A stretch of 64,000 bases of DNA from Aquincola tertiaricarbonis (GTDB taxonomy: Bacteria; Pseudomonadota; Gammaproteobacteria; Burkholderiales; Burkholderiaceae_C), in the NCBI RefSeq assembly GCF_023573145.1, contig NZ_CP097635.1:1488001-1552000 (forward strand), in the 5' to 3' direction. This document shows positions 37,514 through 45,906 of the stretch, one piece after another (the stretch's first letter is position 1; each line of letters starts with the position of its first letter). The translations under genes were made by a program, and so were the position numbers. The notes beneath the pieces were generated by a model. It had not been told where the DNA came from. It searched no databases and saw only the letters and a list, made by a program, of their open reading frames with translations.

Positions 37514-39192
37514 CCGCCGCCCTCCGCCTGGAAGCAGGGCACCGGCAGCAACCGGCCGCCGTTGCAGCAGCTGCACAGCTCGTCGTGGCTGATGGCCGCG
37601 GCATCAAACGGCACCGAGCCCAGGCGGTCGAAGTGGCGGCGCAGCGTCTTCTCGATGCCACGGTCGTACTCGGGCTCGACGAAGTAAGTGCCGCCGGTGG
37701 GCGCGGCCAGCACCTTGCCGCGCCGGGCCACGGCCACGCCGTCCTTGAACACCCATTCGGGCTGGGCGAACATCTTCTCGCGGTCGGGTTCGTCGCGGTA
37801 CACCGCGATGTCGGCCGCGGCGCCCAGGCCCAGGTGGCCGCGGTCCTTCAGGCCCAGCAGCCGGGCCGGCGCGGCGCGGGTCATGATGGCGATCTCGTTC
37901 AGCGTCAGCTCCCGCGTGATGCCCTTGAGCGCGGCCTGTGCCGCCACGTCGGGGTGCAGCCTGGCCAGCTGCTCTTCGCGGAAGCTGCGGTCCATCAGCA
38001 GCTTGATCAGATGCGGGTAGCTGGTGAAGGGGCCGCCGTTGGGATGGTCGGTGGTCAGCACCACGCGCCACGGGTCTCTCACCAGCAAGAAGATCTCCAG
38101 CCCGATGACCCATTGCAGCGCATTGACGTAGCTCTGCTCGCGGTAGCGGAAGGGCACCACGCCGCAGCCGGCTTCGCATTCGATGTCGGCGCCGATCCAC
38201 TTGCGCGGATGGGCAAAGCCCGACTGCGCATGCTGGCGCATGGTGTCGCCCGAGGCAGTGACGGTCTGGCCGAACATGATCTGGCCGACGTCGATGCTGA
38301 CGTTGGCGTTGGCATTGACCGCCTCGATCAGCGGCTGCGCGGCCGACGAGAACTTCTTCGGCCCCTCGGTGCCGTAGGCATGGAACTGGATGTGCGTCAG
38401 GTGCGCGGGCAGGCCTTCCAGCGCGGCTATGGTGGCCAGCGTGGACGCGATGTTGCCGGCCACGCCCAGGTTGCTGCCGTGGATGTGCAGCGGGTGCGGC
38501 ACGCCCAGCTCGTGCAGCGCGCGGGCCAGCGTGTGCACCACCTGGCGCGGCGTCACCTGCCAGTGCACATGGGCTTCGTCCACGTCCAGCTTGCGCTGGT
38601 TGAACTTGAAGGCCGAGATGCCGCCCGGGTTGACCACCTTGATGCCCATGGCCTTGGCGGCGTTGATGGTCCAGCCCGCATAGTCGCGGATGCGCTGGAA
38701 GTCTTCGCCGCGGGCCAGCATCTCGAGGAAGAGCTCGTCGTTGCCGAGCATCACGTAGGCGCCGTGGTCCAGGATGGGCGTGTCGCCCATCTCCATGTGG
38801 GTGTGGCGCGCGTTGCAGGCCATCATCGCCGGCTCGAAGGCGGCGGTGTAGCCCATCTCCACATAGCGGTAGCCGGTGGCCAGCGTGCCCGGCGTGCAGG
38901 TGCCGCAGCTCGCCAGCTCCAGCAGGTTGTCAGGCAGCGCGATCGGTGAGCCGTCAGGCCGGCGATGGTCTTCGGGCAGCAGCAGCCGCGCCAGGTTGAC
39001 CTTGCCGCCGCCGATGTGGGTGTGCAGGTCGATGCCGCCGGCCATCACCACGCAGCCGCTGGCGTCTATCGGCTGCGCCGCCGGGTCGGGGCCGACGATG
39101 CGGCCATCGCGCACATACAGGTCGCGCACCTCGTCCACGCCATTCGTGGGGTCGATCACGCGGCCGCCGCGCAGCACGGTGGTGGCCGTCAT
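37510..39192 (-). CDS. fhcA: FhcA, formyltransferase/hydrolase complex subunit A
   Basis: A 560-residue amidohydrolase-fold subunit that hydrolyses the formyl group from methylofuran to formate. Metal-binding His57 and His59 lie in GGIDLHTHIGGGK. Further family motifs are LHIHGSNLGVAGN, 'HIQFHAYGTEGPKKFSSAA' and VLTTDHPNGGPFTSYP. The C-terminus ends with a cysteine cluster (ELCSCCNGG). The start overlaps the fhcB stop by 4 bases. The bacterial complex works as a hydrolase and needs no molybdenum or tungsten. Confidence 0.96.
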   Translation of the reverse strand: MTATTVLRGGRVIDPTNGVDEVRDLYVRDGRIVGPDPAAQPIDASGCVVMAGGIDLHTHIGGGKVNLARLLLPEDHRRPDGSPIALPDNLLELASCGTCTPGTLATGYRYVEMGYTAAFEPAMMACNARHTHMEMGDTPILDHGAYVMLGNDELFLEMLARGEDFQRIRDYAGWTINAAKAMGIKVVNPGGISAFKFNQRKLDVDEAHVHWQVTPRQVVHTLARALHELGVPHPLHIHGSNLGVAGNIASTLATIAALEGLPAHLTHIQFHAYGTEGPKKFSSAAQPLIEAVNANANVSIDVGQIMFGQTVTASGDTMRQHAQSGFAHPRKWIGADIECEAGCGVVPFRYREQSYVNALQWVIGLEIFLLVRDPWRVVLTTDHPNGGPFTSYPHLIKLLMDRSFREEQLARLHPDVAAQAALKGITRELTLNEIAIMTRAAPARLLGLKDRGHLGLGAAADIAVYRDEPDREKMFAQPEWVFKDGVAVARRGKVLAAPTGGTYFVEPEYDRGIEKTLRRHFDRLGSVPFDAAAISHDELCSCCNGGRLLPVPCFQAEGGG

Positions 39193-40376
39193 CGTGCAGG
39201 CTCCGGTGTGGGGGCCGGCAAGGCCTGGTGAAGGGCGCGCAGCACGGCGGCCACGGTGGGCAGGGTGTCTTCGTACAGCGGCTGCAGCGGCAGCACCACC
39301 GAGCCATCGGTGCGGAACAGGTGGCCGCGGCTGCCCACGCCGGGCGTGGACACGGGAATGAACACGTCGTCGCCCACGGCCGCCTGGTCGGGGTGGCCGA
39401 GCACGATGCGCGGCAGCCCCTGCGCTTCCGCCGGCACCGGCAGCGGGCCGAAGGACGAGATCCACAGCAGCGCATCCACCGCGCCACCGGCCAGCAGGCG
39501 ATCGGTGGCGAAGCGCAGGGGCTCATGCTCCAGCCCGCCGGGGGCAGCCCGGCTGCGCAGCGGCAGACCTGAGAGCCAGGTGAACACCTGGTTCACCGTG
39601 TAGGCGCCGTCGCCGCCGCCCAGGCCCAGCGCCGCGGCGCGGGTGCGCTGGTTGAGCGTGGCCACCACGCGCTGCAGCGCCTCGATCAGCAGCCCGCCGT
39701 GCGATGGCAGGCGGCCGGTTTCGTACACCAGCACCGCATAACGCGCGGCCTGCAGCTGCTCGGCCAGCGCCAGCAGCGGCTGGGGGGCGCGGGCCTTCAC
39801 TGCGGTTCGGCCCGCTACCAGCGCGGCCAGCAAGGCCAGGGTGTCGAACAGGTCCGCCGTACCGGCCAGCTCGGCCAGGCGCAGCACGGTGGGCGTGCGG
39901 TGGGCGCAGCGGTCCAGCAGGTCGCGCACGTAGTCCGACGGCGCGTCGTCGGCATCGGGCGTGACGATGAGCAGCAGGTCGGCGCGTTCACTCACCTCGG
40001 CCAGCGTGGTGGTGAAGCCGCCTTTGTCCTGCTGCACGCGCAGGCTTTCGAACAGCGGGGTGCCGGCCGCCACGTCGCAGATGGCGCCGGTGGCGCAGGC
40101 CAGCGGGTACAGCGCGCGGGCGCCGGCCACGTCGGTGGCCAGGCCGCCGAACAGCGGTTGCCGGCTGGCCCACAACAGGCGGGCCCCCTCGGCCACGGCC
40201 GCTGCCAGCGTGGCGGGCTGGCCGGCCACCTGCGGCTGCGCAGTGGACGGCGCGTCGCTGAAACGGGCCAGACCGCTGGCCGCGCGCCGGCAGCTGCTGC
40301 CGTGCGGCCCACTGCCCGTGCTGCACAGCAGCGGGCAGAACGGGCAGGTCCACGCAGTGGTCCGGGAAGAGGTCAT
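39189..40376 (-). CDS. fhcB: FhcB, formyltransferase/hydrolase complex subunit B
   Basis: A 395-residue relative of the molybdopterin subunit FwdB. The N-terminus keeps a cysteine cluster (Cys11-Pro-Phe-Cys14 and Cys18). Otherwise the protein is the reduced bacterial type, which lacks the molybdopterin guanine dinucleotide site. It is a structural part of Fhc and shapes the tunnel for polyglutamylated methylofuran. ATG 40374-40376 is the first Met before the cysteine motif; the longer open frame upstream is an artefact. It heads the fhcBADC operon. The promoter should lie in 40377-40678. Confidence 0.93.
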   Translation of the reverse strand: MTSSRTTAWTCPFCPLLCSTGSGPHGSSCRRAASGLARFSDAPSTAQPQVAGQPATLAAAVAEGARLLWASRQPLFGGLATDVAGARALYPLACATGAICDVAAGTPLFESLRVQQDKGGFTTTLAEVSERADLLLIVTPDADDAPSDYVRDLLDRCAHRTPTVLRLAELAGTADLFDTLALLAALVAGRTAVKARAPQPLLALAEQLQAARYAVLVYETGRLPSHGGLLIEALQRVVATLNQRTRAAALGLGGGDGAYTVNQVFTWLSGLPLRSRAAPGGLEHEPLRFATDRLLAGGAVDALLWISSFGPLPVPAEAQGLPRIVLGHPDQAAVGDDVFIPVSTPGVGSRGHLFRTDGSVVLPLQPLYEDTLPTVAAVLRALHQALPAPTPEPAR

Positions 40377-40678
40377 TGCCCGCGACAACGCAAGCGATGT
40401 GCCACCACCCCGCCTGGGGCGCGGCGGCCCCGGACGGTACCCGGCGCCGCCAGATGTGCCACAGAGTGTGCCGGTTTTGGCCGCCAGGACCGTCCGCAGG
40501 GCAGCCTCAGGGCCCCCCGCGCGGTGGCATGAAACGTGATGCGCTGGGTCGCAACCAAGGATCAGACCGGGAGGCGGCGGGTGATGGCGCAGGGCAGCGG
40601 CGCGGCATGCGGGAAAGCACCGAGCGACTACGCAGCGGACGGGCGGGCGCCCGGCCGGCGGCGGCGTGGCCTGCGGCC
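40377..40678. other. Intergenic region between the HisA/HisF-like gene and fhcB
   Basis: About 300 bases of GC-rich DNA with no supportable gene. It should carry the fhcB promoter, but I could not identify convincing promoter elements, hairpins or repeats here. The open frames that cross it on both strands are extensions of neighbouring artefacts. Confidence 0.5.
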
Positions 40679-41419
40679 TTACGGGTTGGGTCGGGCTGCC
40701 GGCGGCAGCTGGCCGTCGTGCAGCGCGCTGGCCACCAGCCAGGCCTCGGCGCCGGCATCGTGCGCATGCAGCAGGTCTTCGGGGTGGCGCACGCCCCCGG
40801 CGCCGATGAGCTGGGTGCCCGCCGCGGCGCGCAGGCGCACGGCCTGCAGCGTTTCCAGGTCGGGCCCGGCGTTGGAGCCCACGCGCTCGAGCGTCATCAC
40901 GATGATGCGTTGCGGCCACAGCTCGGGCGCCTGCCAGCAGCCGGCCGGGTCCATCGGCTGGCCGTCGCGGCGGTCGAGTGACAGCACGGCGCGGGCGCCC
41001 AGCGCATCCCGGCGGTCGAAGGCCTGGGCCAGCGCTTCGCGCGAGGTGAGCGACTCGCTGCCGTACACCGGCACCACATGGGCGGCGGCAAAGCTGCCCA
41101 GCCGCGTCATCAGGGCCTGGGCGGCAGCCGCATCGGCAAAGCCGGCGTCCAGCCACAACTCCAGGCCGGGCAGCGCCTCGATCAACCGGTGCAGCACCGC
41201 GAACTGGGCAGGGCCGCCCATCAACGCGTCCAGGTCGGCCACGTACAGCCGCCGGGTGGCGCAGTGGGCGCAGAGAATGCGGGCCACGGTGGCGGGGTCG
41301 CTGCTGCCACACAGGGCGGACACGATGGGGCGGTATGCCTGGCGGTCGCCCCGCACACCACGAACCACCTGCCCGCCGAGCAGGTCCATCACGGGAATGA
41401 GCGAGGTCTCGGCCGACAT
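40679..41419 (-). CDS. HisA/HisF-like TIM-barrel protein of the H4MPT/methylofuran gene set
   Basis: A 246-residue TIM-barrel protein of the HisA/HisF-related family that travels with H4MPT genes in methanogens and methylotrophs. The N-terminus LIPVMDLLGGQVVRGVRG and the phosphate-binding LIGAGGVRHPEDL are clear. It is not histidine HisA: there are no other his genes, and the family is distinct. The exact reaction is not known to me, but it is probably in cofactor biosynthesis. The ATG at 41419 is only 12 bases from the divergent ATP-grasp start. Confidence 0.85.
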   Translation of the reverse strand: MSAETSLIPVMDLLGGQVVRGVRGDRQAYRPIVSALCGSSDPATVARILCAHCATRRLYVADLDALMGGPAQFAVLHRLIEALPGLELWLDAGFADAAAAQALMTRLGSFAAAHVVPVYGSESLTSREALAQAFDRRDALGARAVLSLDRRDGQPMDPAGCWQAPELWPQRIIVMTLERVGSNAGPDLETLQAVRLRAAAGTQLIGAGGVRHPEDLLHAHDAGAEAWLVASALHDGQLPPAARPNP

Positions 41420-41431
41420 GCAGGTGCAACG

Positions 41432-42367
41432 ATGAAGCGGGTGTTTGTTTTTGAGTATCTCACCGGGGGTGGCGAGGTGGGCAGCGACGCCGAGCGCGAC
41501 GAGCTGATGCCGATGGGCCGGCTGATGCGCGATGCGCTGGTGGCCGACCTGCTGACGGTGCCCGGCGTGCAGGTCTCGGCCGCGCTGTGCCGCCATGCGC
41601 CCGAGGTGCCGGCCGGCGCCCGCGGCGTGGCAGCCCGCACTGGTGAAGCCACACTGGACTTCATGGCCCGCGAGTCGGCCGCCCACGACCTGGCCTGCGT
41701 GGTGGCGCCCGAAACCGGTGGCCTGCTGCTCAAGTACAGCCGCTGCGTGAGCCCGGCACGCTGGGTGGGCTGCAGCCCCCAGGCCATCGCCCTGGCCAGC
41801 TCCAAGCAGGCCACGCTGCGGCAGCTGGATGCGGCCGGCGTGTGCACGCCGCTGGCCATCACCGAAGCGCGGCGCTGGGTGGTCAAACCCGACGACGGCG
41901 CCGGTGCCATCGACACCCGCGTGCACCACCGCCACGAGGCGGCCCTGCAAGACCTGCAGGCCCGCACCCGGCGCGGTGAACCGGCCACGCTGGAGCCCTG
42001 GGTGGAAGGCGATGCGCTGAGCCTGTCGCTGCTGTGCCGCGGCGCGGGCGAAGCCGAGGTGCTCAGCGTCAACAGCCAGCAGGTGGCGGTGGATGCCCAA
42101 GGCGCGGTGCGCTTCCTGGGCGTGCAGGTCAATGCGCTGCCGGCGGCGCAGGCGCTGACGCAGGTGGCCGAAGCCGTGGCCCGTGCGCTGCCGGGGCTCA
42201 AGGGCTTCGTCGGCATCGACCTGGTGTGGCATGCGCAGCACGGGCCGGTGGTGATCGAGGTCAACCCCCGCATCACCTGCGCCTATGCCGGCCTGTCGGC
42301 CGCGCTGGAGCGGCCGCTGGCCGCCGAGCTGCTGGCGCTGTTCGAGCGGGAGCCGGCCCATGCCTGA
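41432..42367 (+). CDS. ATP-grasp ligase, MfnD-like, methylofuran/H4MPT synthesis
   Basis: A 311-residue ATP-grasp protein. The N-terminus MKRVFVFEYLTGGG is typical of the one-carbon cofactor family. 'ASSKQATLRQLDAAGVCTP', WVVKPDDGAGA and 'FVGIDLVWHAQHGPVVIEVNPRITCAY' give the ATP- and metal-binding residues. The archaeal relative MfnD joins glutamate to tyramine in methanofuran synthesis. In bacteria the furan carrier contains a tyrosine/glutamate side chain, so a corresponding ligase is expected here. It overlaps the next gene by 8 bases and starts a three-gene operon. Confidence 0.87.
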   Translation: MKRVFVFEYLTGGGEVGSDAERDELMPMGRLMRDALVADLLTVPGVQVSAALCRHAPEVPAGARGVAARTGEATLDFMARESAAHDLACVVAPETGGLLLKYSRCVSPARWVGCSPQAIALASSKQATLRQLDAAGVCTPLAITEARRWVVKPDDGAGAIDTRVHHRHEAALQDLQARTRRGEPATLEPWVEGDALSLSLLCRGAGEAEVLSVNSQQVAVDAQGAVRFLGVQVNALPAAQALTQVAEAVARALPGLKGFVGIDLVWHAQHGPVVIEVNPRITCAYAGLSAALERPLAAELLALFEREPAHA

Positions 42368-43448
42368 ACGCCACGGCCTGGTGGTGGGCTGGGACATCGG
42401 CGGCGCCCATGCCAAGGCCTGCCTGATGGACGGCGGCCGCATCGTGGACGTGGCGCAATGGGCCTGCCCGCTGTGGCAGGGGCTGGACCACCTGGAGCGT
42501 GCCCTGGCCGACGCCCAGGCCCGCTGGCCGCAGATGGCCGGCGCCCGCCATGCGCTGACCATGACCGGCGAAATGGTGGACCTGTTCGCCCACCGCGAAG
42601 AAGGCGTGCAGCATATCGCCGCGCTGGTGGCGCTGCGGCTGGGCGCGGTGCAGTGCTATGCGGGGGACGACGGCTGGGTGGACGTGGTGGACGCCGGCCG
42701 CCACTGGGCGCAGATCGCCTCGGCCAACTGGCTGGCGACCGCCCGGCATACCGCCCGGCACATGGGCAACCAGACAGGCGAAGGCGTGCTGGTGGACATC
42801 GGCAGCACCACCTGCGACCTGATCGCCTTTCGCGGCGGCCGGGTGGTGACCACCGCGCGCAGCGACGTTGACCGCCTGGCCACCGGCGAGCTGGTGTACC
42901 ACGGCGTGGTGCGCACGCCGTTGTGCGCGCTGGGGCCGCGCATCGCCTTCGGTGGCCGCATGCTCAACGTGATGAACGAGTTCTTCGCCACCACGGCCGA
43001 TGTGTACCGCCTCACCGGCGAGTTGAACCCGGCGCACGACCTGTACCCGCCGGCCGATGGCGGCGCCAAGGACATGGACGCCACCCGCCGCCGGCTGGCC
43101 CGCATGATCGGCCTGGACGCGCGCGATGCCACGCCGGCCGACTGGCTGCAGATGGCCCATGCCTGGCGCGCCGCCCAGGTGGCCGAGCTGGGCAGCCAGC
43201 TGCGCCGCGTGGTCGCGCTGCACGGCCTGGGCGACGAGGCGATGGTGGTGAGCGCCGGCTGCGGCGACTTCCTGGTGCCCGATGTGATGGCCGCCGCCAG
43301 CACGCCCGAGGCGCCGCTGCAGCGCTGCGTGCGCTATGCCGGCCACGTGGCGGGCGCCAGCGCGGAGGCGGCGGGCTGGGCCCAGGTGTGCGCCCCCTGC
43401 GTGGCGGTGGCGGCGCTGTACCACGAACACGTCGGGGAGCAGCGCTAG
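42360..43448 (+). CDS. MfnF-like hydantoinase/oxoprolinase-fold protein, methylofuran synthesis
   Basis: A 362-residue ASKHA-fold protein. GLVVGWDIGGAHAKACLMD is the first phosphate motif and GEGVLVDIGSTTCDLIAF the second. Homologues in methanogens (MfnF) couple the aminomethylfuran unit to the tyramine-glutamate part of methanofuran. Bacterial versions lie next to H4MPT genes. The start ATG (42360) overlaps the previous stop, and the next gene begins directly after its stop, so all three are co-translated. The precise substrate in bacteria is inferred. Confidence 0.87.
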   Translation: MPERHGLVVGWDIGGAHAKACLMDGGRIVDVAQWACPLWQGLDHLERALADAQARWPQMAGARHALTMTGEMVDLFAHREEGVQHIAALVALRLGAVQCYAGDDGWVDVVDAGRHWAQIASANWLATARHTARHMGNQTGEGVLVDIGSTTCDLIAFRGGRVVTTARSDVDRLATGELVYHGVVRTPLCALGPRIAFGGRMLNVMNEFFATTADVYRLTGELNPAHDLYPPADGGAKDMDATRRRLARMIGLDARDATPADWLQMAHAWRAAQVAELGSQLRRVVALHGLGDEAMVVSAGCGDFLVPDVMAAASTPEAPLQRCVRYAGHVAGASAEAAGWAQVCAPCVAVAALYHEHVGEQR

Positions 43449-44048
43449 ATGTGGGTCGTCAAGCTCGGCGGCAGCGTGTGCACCGACCCGTTGCTGCCCC
43501 ACTGGCTGGACCTGCTGGCCGACCTGGGCGGCGGCCGTGTGACCGTGGTGCCCGGCGGCGGCCGCTTTGCCAATGAAGTGCGGCATGCGCAGCGCGAATG
43601 GCAGTTCGACGACCTGGCCGCCCACAACATGGCGGTGCTGGCGATGGCGCAGACCGCCTACCAGCTGCATGCGTTGAACCCGGCGCTGCGCCTGGCCCAG
43701 CGCAAGACCGACATCCACCGCGTGCTGCACACCGGCCGCACCGCGCTGTGGCTGCCGCTGGAGCTGCAGCGCGAGATGGTGGACGACCGCACCAACTGGG
43801 ACGCCAGCTCCGACACCATCGCCTTCGACCTGGCGCGCAGCCTGAACGCCGAGCGGCTGGTGCTGATCAAGTCATGCACCATCGACCACCGGATGTCGCT
43901 GGCCGACCTGAGCGCCCGCGGCGTGATCGACGGCCCGCTGGCCACGCGCGCCCACGGCGCGCCCTTCCCCATCGAGCTGCTGCACAAGGCCGAGCTGGCC
44001 GAGATGCGGGCGATGCTGCTGGGGGATGTGCGGTACCTGGGGGTGTAA
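43449..44048 (+). CDS. MfnE-like amino acid kinase family protein, methylofuran synthesis
   Basis: A 199-residue amino-acid-kinase-fold protein. The N-terminus MWVVKLGGSVCTD (KLGGS nucleotide motif) and VVPGGGRFANEVR are diagnostic. 'DASSDTIAFDLARSLNAERLVLIKSC' is the C-terminal nucleotide site. The archaeal homologue MfnE phosphorylates aminomethylfuranmethyl phosphate to the diphosphate used by MfnF. It begins on the base after the MfnF-like stop. The frame starts ATG TGG with GGGGAGCAG upstream. Confidence 0.87.
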   Translation: MWVVKLGGSVCTDPLLPHWLDLLADLGGGRVTVVPGGGRFANEVRHAQREWQFDDLAAHNMAVLAMAQTAYQLHALNPALRLAQRKTDIHRVLHTGRTALWLPLELQREMVDDRTNWDASSDTIAFDLARSLNAERLVLIKSCTIDHRMSLADLSARGVIDGPLATRAHGAPFPIELLHKAELAEMRAMLLGDVRYLGV

Positions 44049-44062
44049 GGCCGGGCCGGTTG

Positions 44063-44079
44063 CATACCCCAGAGGTATG
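44063..44079. promoter_or_regulatory. Palindrome CATACC-N5-GGTATG upstream of the Bug-type gene
   Basis: Arms CATACC (44063-44068) and GGTATG (44074-44079) surround CCAGA. It lies in the 181-base gap after the methylofuran operon and about 150 bases before the next start. The size and symmetry suit a dimeric regulator. The rest of the gap shows nothing else certain. Confidence 0.35.
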
Positions 44080-44229
44080 ACGCCGGACCGAAACGATATT
44101 GGACGCGCCTGCCGGGCGGCGCCACAGTGCAGCCACCCCAGGTGAGGTGCAGTCGCCGTTCCGTCCCCGTCCCTGGTCGGTGCCTGCCGGCGATTGCCGA
44201 CGCCGCACCCCGATCACGGAGACCACGAC

Positions 44230-45210
44230 ATGACCGTTCAACGACGCAGGCTGCTCGGCTCAGCCACCGCCTTCACCTTGGTCGGCCTTGCGGGCCGAGC
44301 CACGGCACAGCCCACCTGGCCCGTCAGCCCGGTCAAATGGATCGTGCCCTTTCCGCCTGCCGGCGCGATGGACGTGATCGCCCGCACGCTGGCCGAGCAG
44401 ATGGGCCGGCAGCTGGGGCAGACCTTCGTCATCGAGAACCGACCCGGCGCCGGCGGCAACATCGGCGCCGATGCGGTGGCCCGCTCGCCGGCCGACGGCT
44501 CCACGATGATGATCGTGGCCAACGGCCAGGCGGTTAACCGCTACCTCTACCGCAGGCTGTCGTACGACCCGGTCAAGGACTTCGCACCGGTGTCGCTGGT
44601 GGCCGTGGTGCCCAACGTGTTGGTGGTCAGCGCGGCCAACCCGGCACGCAGCGTGGCCGACGTGATCCGGCAGGCACAGGCCAATCCCGGCAAGCTCAGC
44701 TACGCCTCGGCCGGCAACGGCACCTCCATCCACCTGGCGGGCGAGCTGTTCGCGTCGATGGCCAAGCTGGACCTGCTGCACGTGCCCTACAAGGGCAGCG
44801 GGCCGGCGGTGACGGACCTGATCGGCGGTCAGGTGGACATGATGTTCGACAGCATCACCTCCGCCCGGCCGCACATCGAATCGGGCCGGCTGCGCGCGCT
44901 GGGCGTGACGACGAGCCGGCGTTCCGCCGCATTGCCGGAGGTGCCCACCATCGCCGAGGCCGGGCTGCCGGGCTATGACTTGTCGCCCTGGTTCGCGGTG
45001 TTCGTGCCGGCCGGCACGCCCCAGCCGGTGGTGGACAAGATGAATGCCGCGCTGCTGGCCGCGATGAAGCAGCCCGAGGTGAAAGCGCGCTTCGCGGTCA
45101 TCGGCGCGGAGCCCATCGGCAGCAGCCCGCAGCAGCTGGCCGCGCACCTGAAGGCCGAGATGGACAAGTGGGGCGCGGTGATCGCCGAGCGCGGCATCCG
45201 CGCCGATTGA
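44230..45210 (+). CDS. Bug-family (TctC-like) periplasmic solute-binding protein
   Basis: A 326-residue exported receptor of the Bordetella uptake gene family. A twin-arginine-like signal (QRRRLLGSATAFTLVGLAG) is cleaved near residue 27. Family motifs are WIVPFPPAGAMDVIAR, ENRPGAGGNIGADAVA, HVPYKGSGPAVTDLIGGQVD and FVPAGTP. Ligands are usually carboxylates. The TctAB permease partners are absent, as is common in Burkholderiales, which carry many orphan Bug proteins. GGAG lies upstream of the ATG. Confidence 0.93.
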   Translation: MTVQRRRLLGSATAFTLVGLAGRATAQPTWPVSPVKWIVPFPPAGAMDVIARTLAEQMGRQLGQTFVIENRPGAGGNIGADAVARSPADGSTMMIVANGQAVNRYLYRRLSYDPVKDFAPVSLVAVVPNVLVVSAANPARSVADVIRQAQANPGKLSYASAGNGTSIHLAGELFASMAKLDLLHVPYKGSGPAVTDLIGGQVDMMFDSITSARPHIESGRLRALGVTTSRRSAALPEVPTIAEAGLPGYDLSPWFAVFVPAGTPQPVVDKMNAALLAAMKQPEVKARFAVIGAEPIGSSPQQLAAHLKAEMDKWGAVIAERGIRAD

Positions 45211-45233
45211 CGCGGCCGCAGGGCGGCCCTCAA

Positions 45234-45257
45234 CCCCCCGTCGTATCCGGATCCCGC
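45234..45257. repeat. Left direct repeat of the zwf 3' end flanking a toxin-antitoxin module
   Basis: A 24-base perfect copy of 45911-45934 (CCCCCCGTCGTATCCGGATC plus CCGC). Allowing one mismatch, it extends left to CTCA in both copies (29 bases). The right copy is the end of zwf. Confidence 0.9.
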
Positions 45258-45269
45258 ATGCCGTAGTCC

Positions 45270-45617
45270 ATGCGTACAGACCGGGCACGCCTGGCGTCGA
45301 CAAGCTGCCGAATAAGCGTGGTCGAGGAGATCCTCGCGCTCCCAGACACGCTCGCTGCCAGGTACGTGGTGCTCACGAGGCGGATCATGGCGGTTGGGCC
45401 GAATCTTGGCGCACCGCACACCGACGCCTTCGGCGAAGGGCTGTTCGAACTGCGGCTCAAAGGCCAGGAAGGCATTGCCCGAGTCTTCTTCTGTGCGTTA
45501 GTCGGGCGCCGGGTGATGATGCTGCACTCCTTCATCAAGAAGACGCAGAGGACACCCCAACGCGAAATTGAAGTCGCGCGCAAGCGCATGAAAGAGGTCA
45601 AGCATGCGAACCCATGA
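45270..45617 (+). CDS. RelE/HigB-like toxin (Gp49 family)
   Basis: A 115-residue protein with the RelE-type pattern of phage Gp49-like toxins: VVEEILALPDTLAARYVVLTRRI, 'LGAPHTDAFGEGLFELRLKGQEGIARVFFCA', then MLHSFIKKTQRTPQREIEVARKR. Such toxins cleave mRNA at the ribosome. The conserved basic C-terminal residues are present. The 3' end overlaps the antitoxin gene by 14 bases. Base composition is lower in GC than the neighbours. The toxin-first order is that of HigBA-type systems. Confidence 0.85.
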   Translation: MRTDRARLASTSCRISVVEEILALPDTLAARYVVLTRRIMAVGPNLGAPHTDAFGEGLFELRLKGQEGIARVFFCALVGRRVMMLHSFIKKTQRTPQREIEVARKRMKEVKHANP

Positions 45618-45891
45618 CGATGTCGTTGCCAAGCTCATGAAGCGCCCCGGCGTCCGCAAAGAAGTCGAACGGATCGAACGAGAGGAAGGCGCACTGCTGG
45701 ACCTCTTGCTCAAGGCGCGCGAAGAAGCGGGGCTGTCTCAAGCGCAAGTGGCCGAGCGCATGGGCACCCATGCGCCCGCTGTCGCGCGCCTTGAAAGAGC
45801 GCTGGCCACAGGCAAGCACTCGCCTTCGCTCGCCACGCTGAGAAAGTACGCGCAGGCTTGCGGCAAGACGCTGTCTCTTCACCTCACGTAG
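45604..45891 (+). CDS. HigA-like antitoxin with XRE helix-turn-helix
   Basis: A 95-residue DNA-binding protein. The N-terminal ~35 residues are helical and charged. The C-terminal Xre helix-turn-helix reads ARKEEAGLSQAQVAERMG-like (EEAGLSQAQVAERMGTHAPAVARLE) and ends LHLT. It is expected to bind and neutralise the upstream toxin and to repress the operon. The ATG at 45604 lies inside the toxin gene's last codons. Confidence 0.87.
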   Translation: MRTHDDVVAKLMKRPGVRKEVERIEREEGALLDLLLKAREEAGLSQAQVAERMGTHAPAVARLERALATGKHSPSLATLRKYAQACGKTLSLHLT

Positions 45892-45906
45892 CCAGCAGCC
45901 AGGCGC

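Noticed and set aside
40679..41419. Histidine biosynthesis gene hisA
   Set aside because: The TIM-barrel family is the HisA/HisF-related type linked to H4MPT genes. No other his genes are near and the neighbours are C1 cofactor genes.
39189..41429. A 746-codon minus-strand frame suggesting a large FhcB or a fusion
   Set aside because: Homology to FhcB begins at the Met at 40376, just before the CPFC motif. Upstream residues are Arg/Pro-rich and antisense or out of frame with the HisA/HisF-like gene.
44230..45210. Membership of the Bug-type gene in the methylofuran operon
   Set aside because: A 181-base gap with a palindrome separates it from the upstream operon, and its family is an orphan solute receptor with no link to the cofactor pathway.
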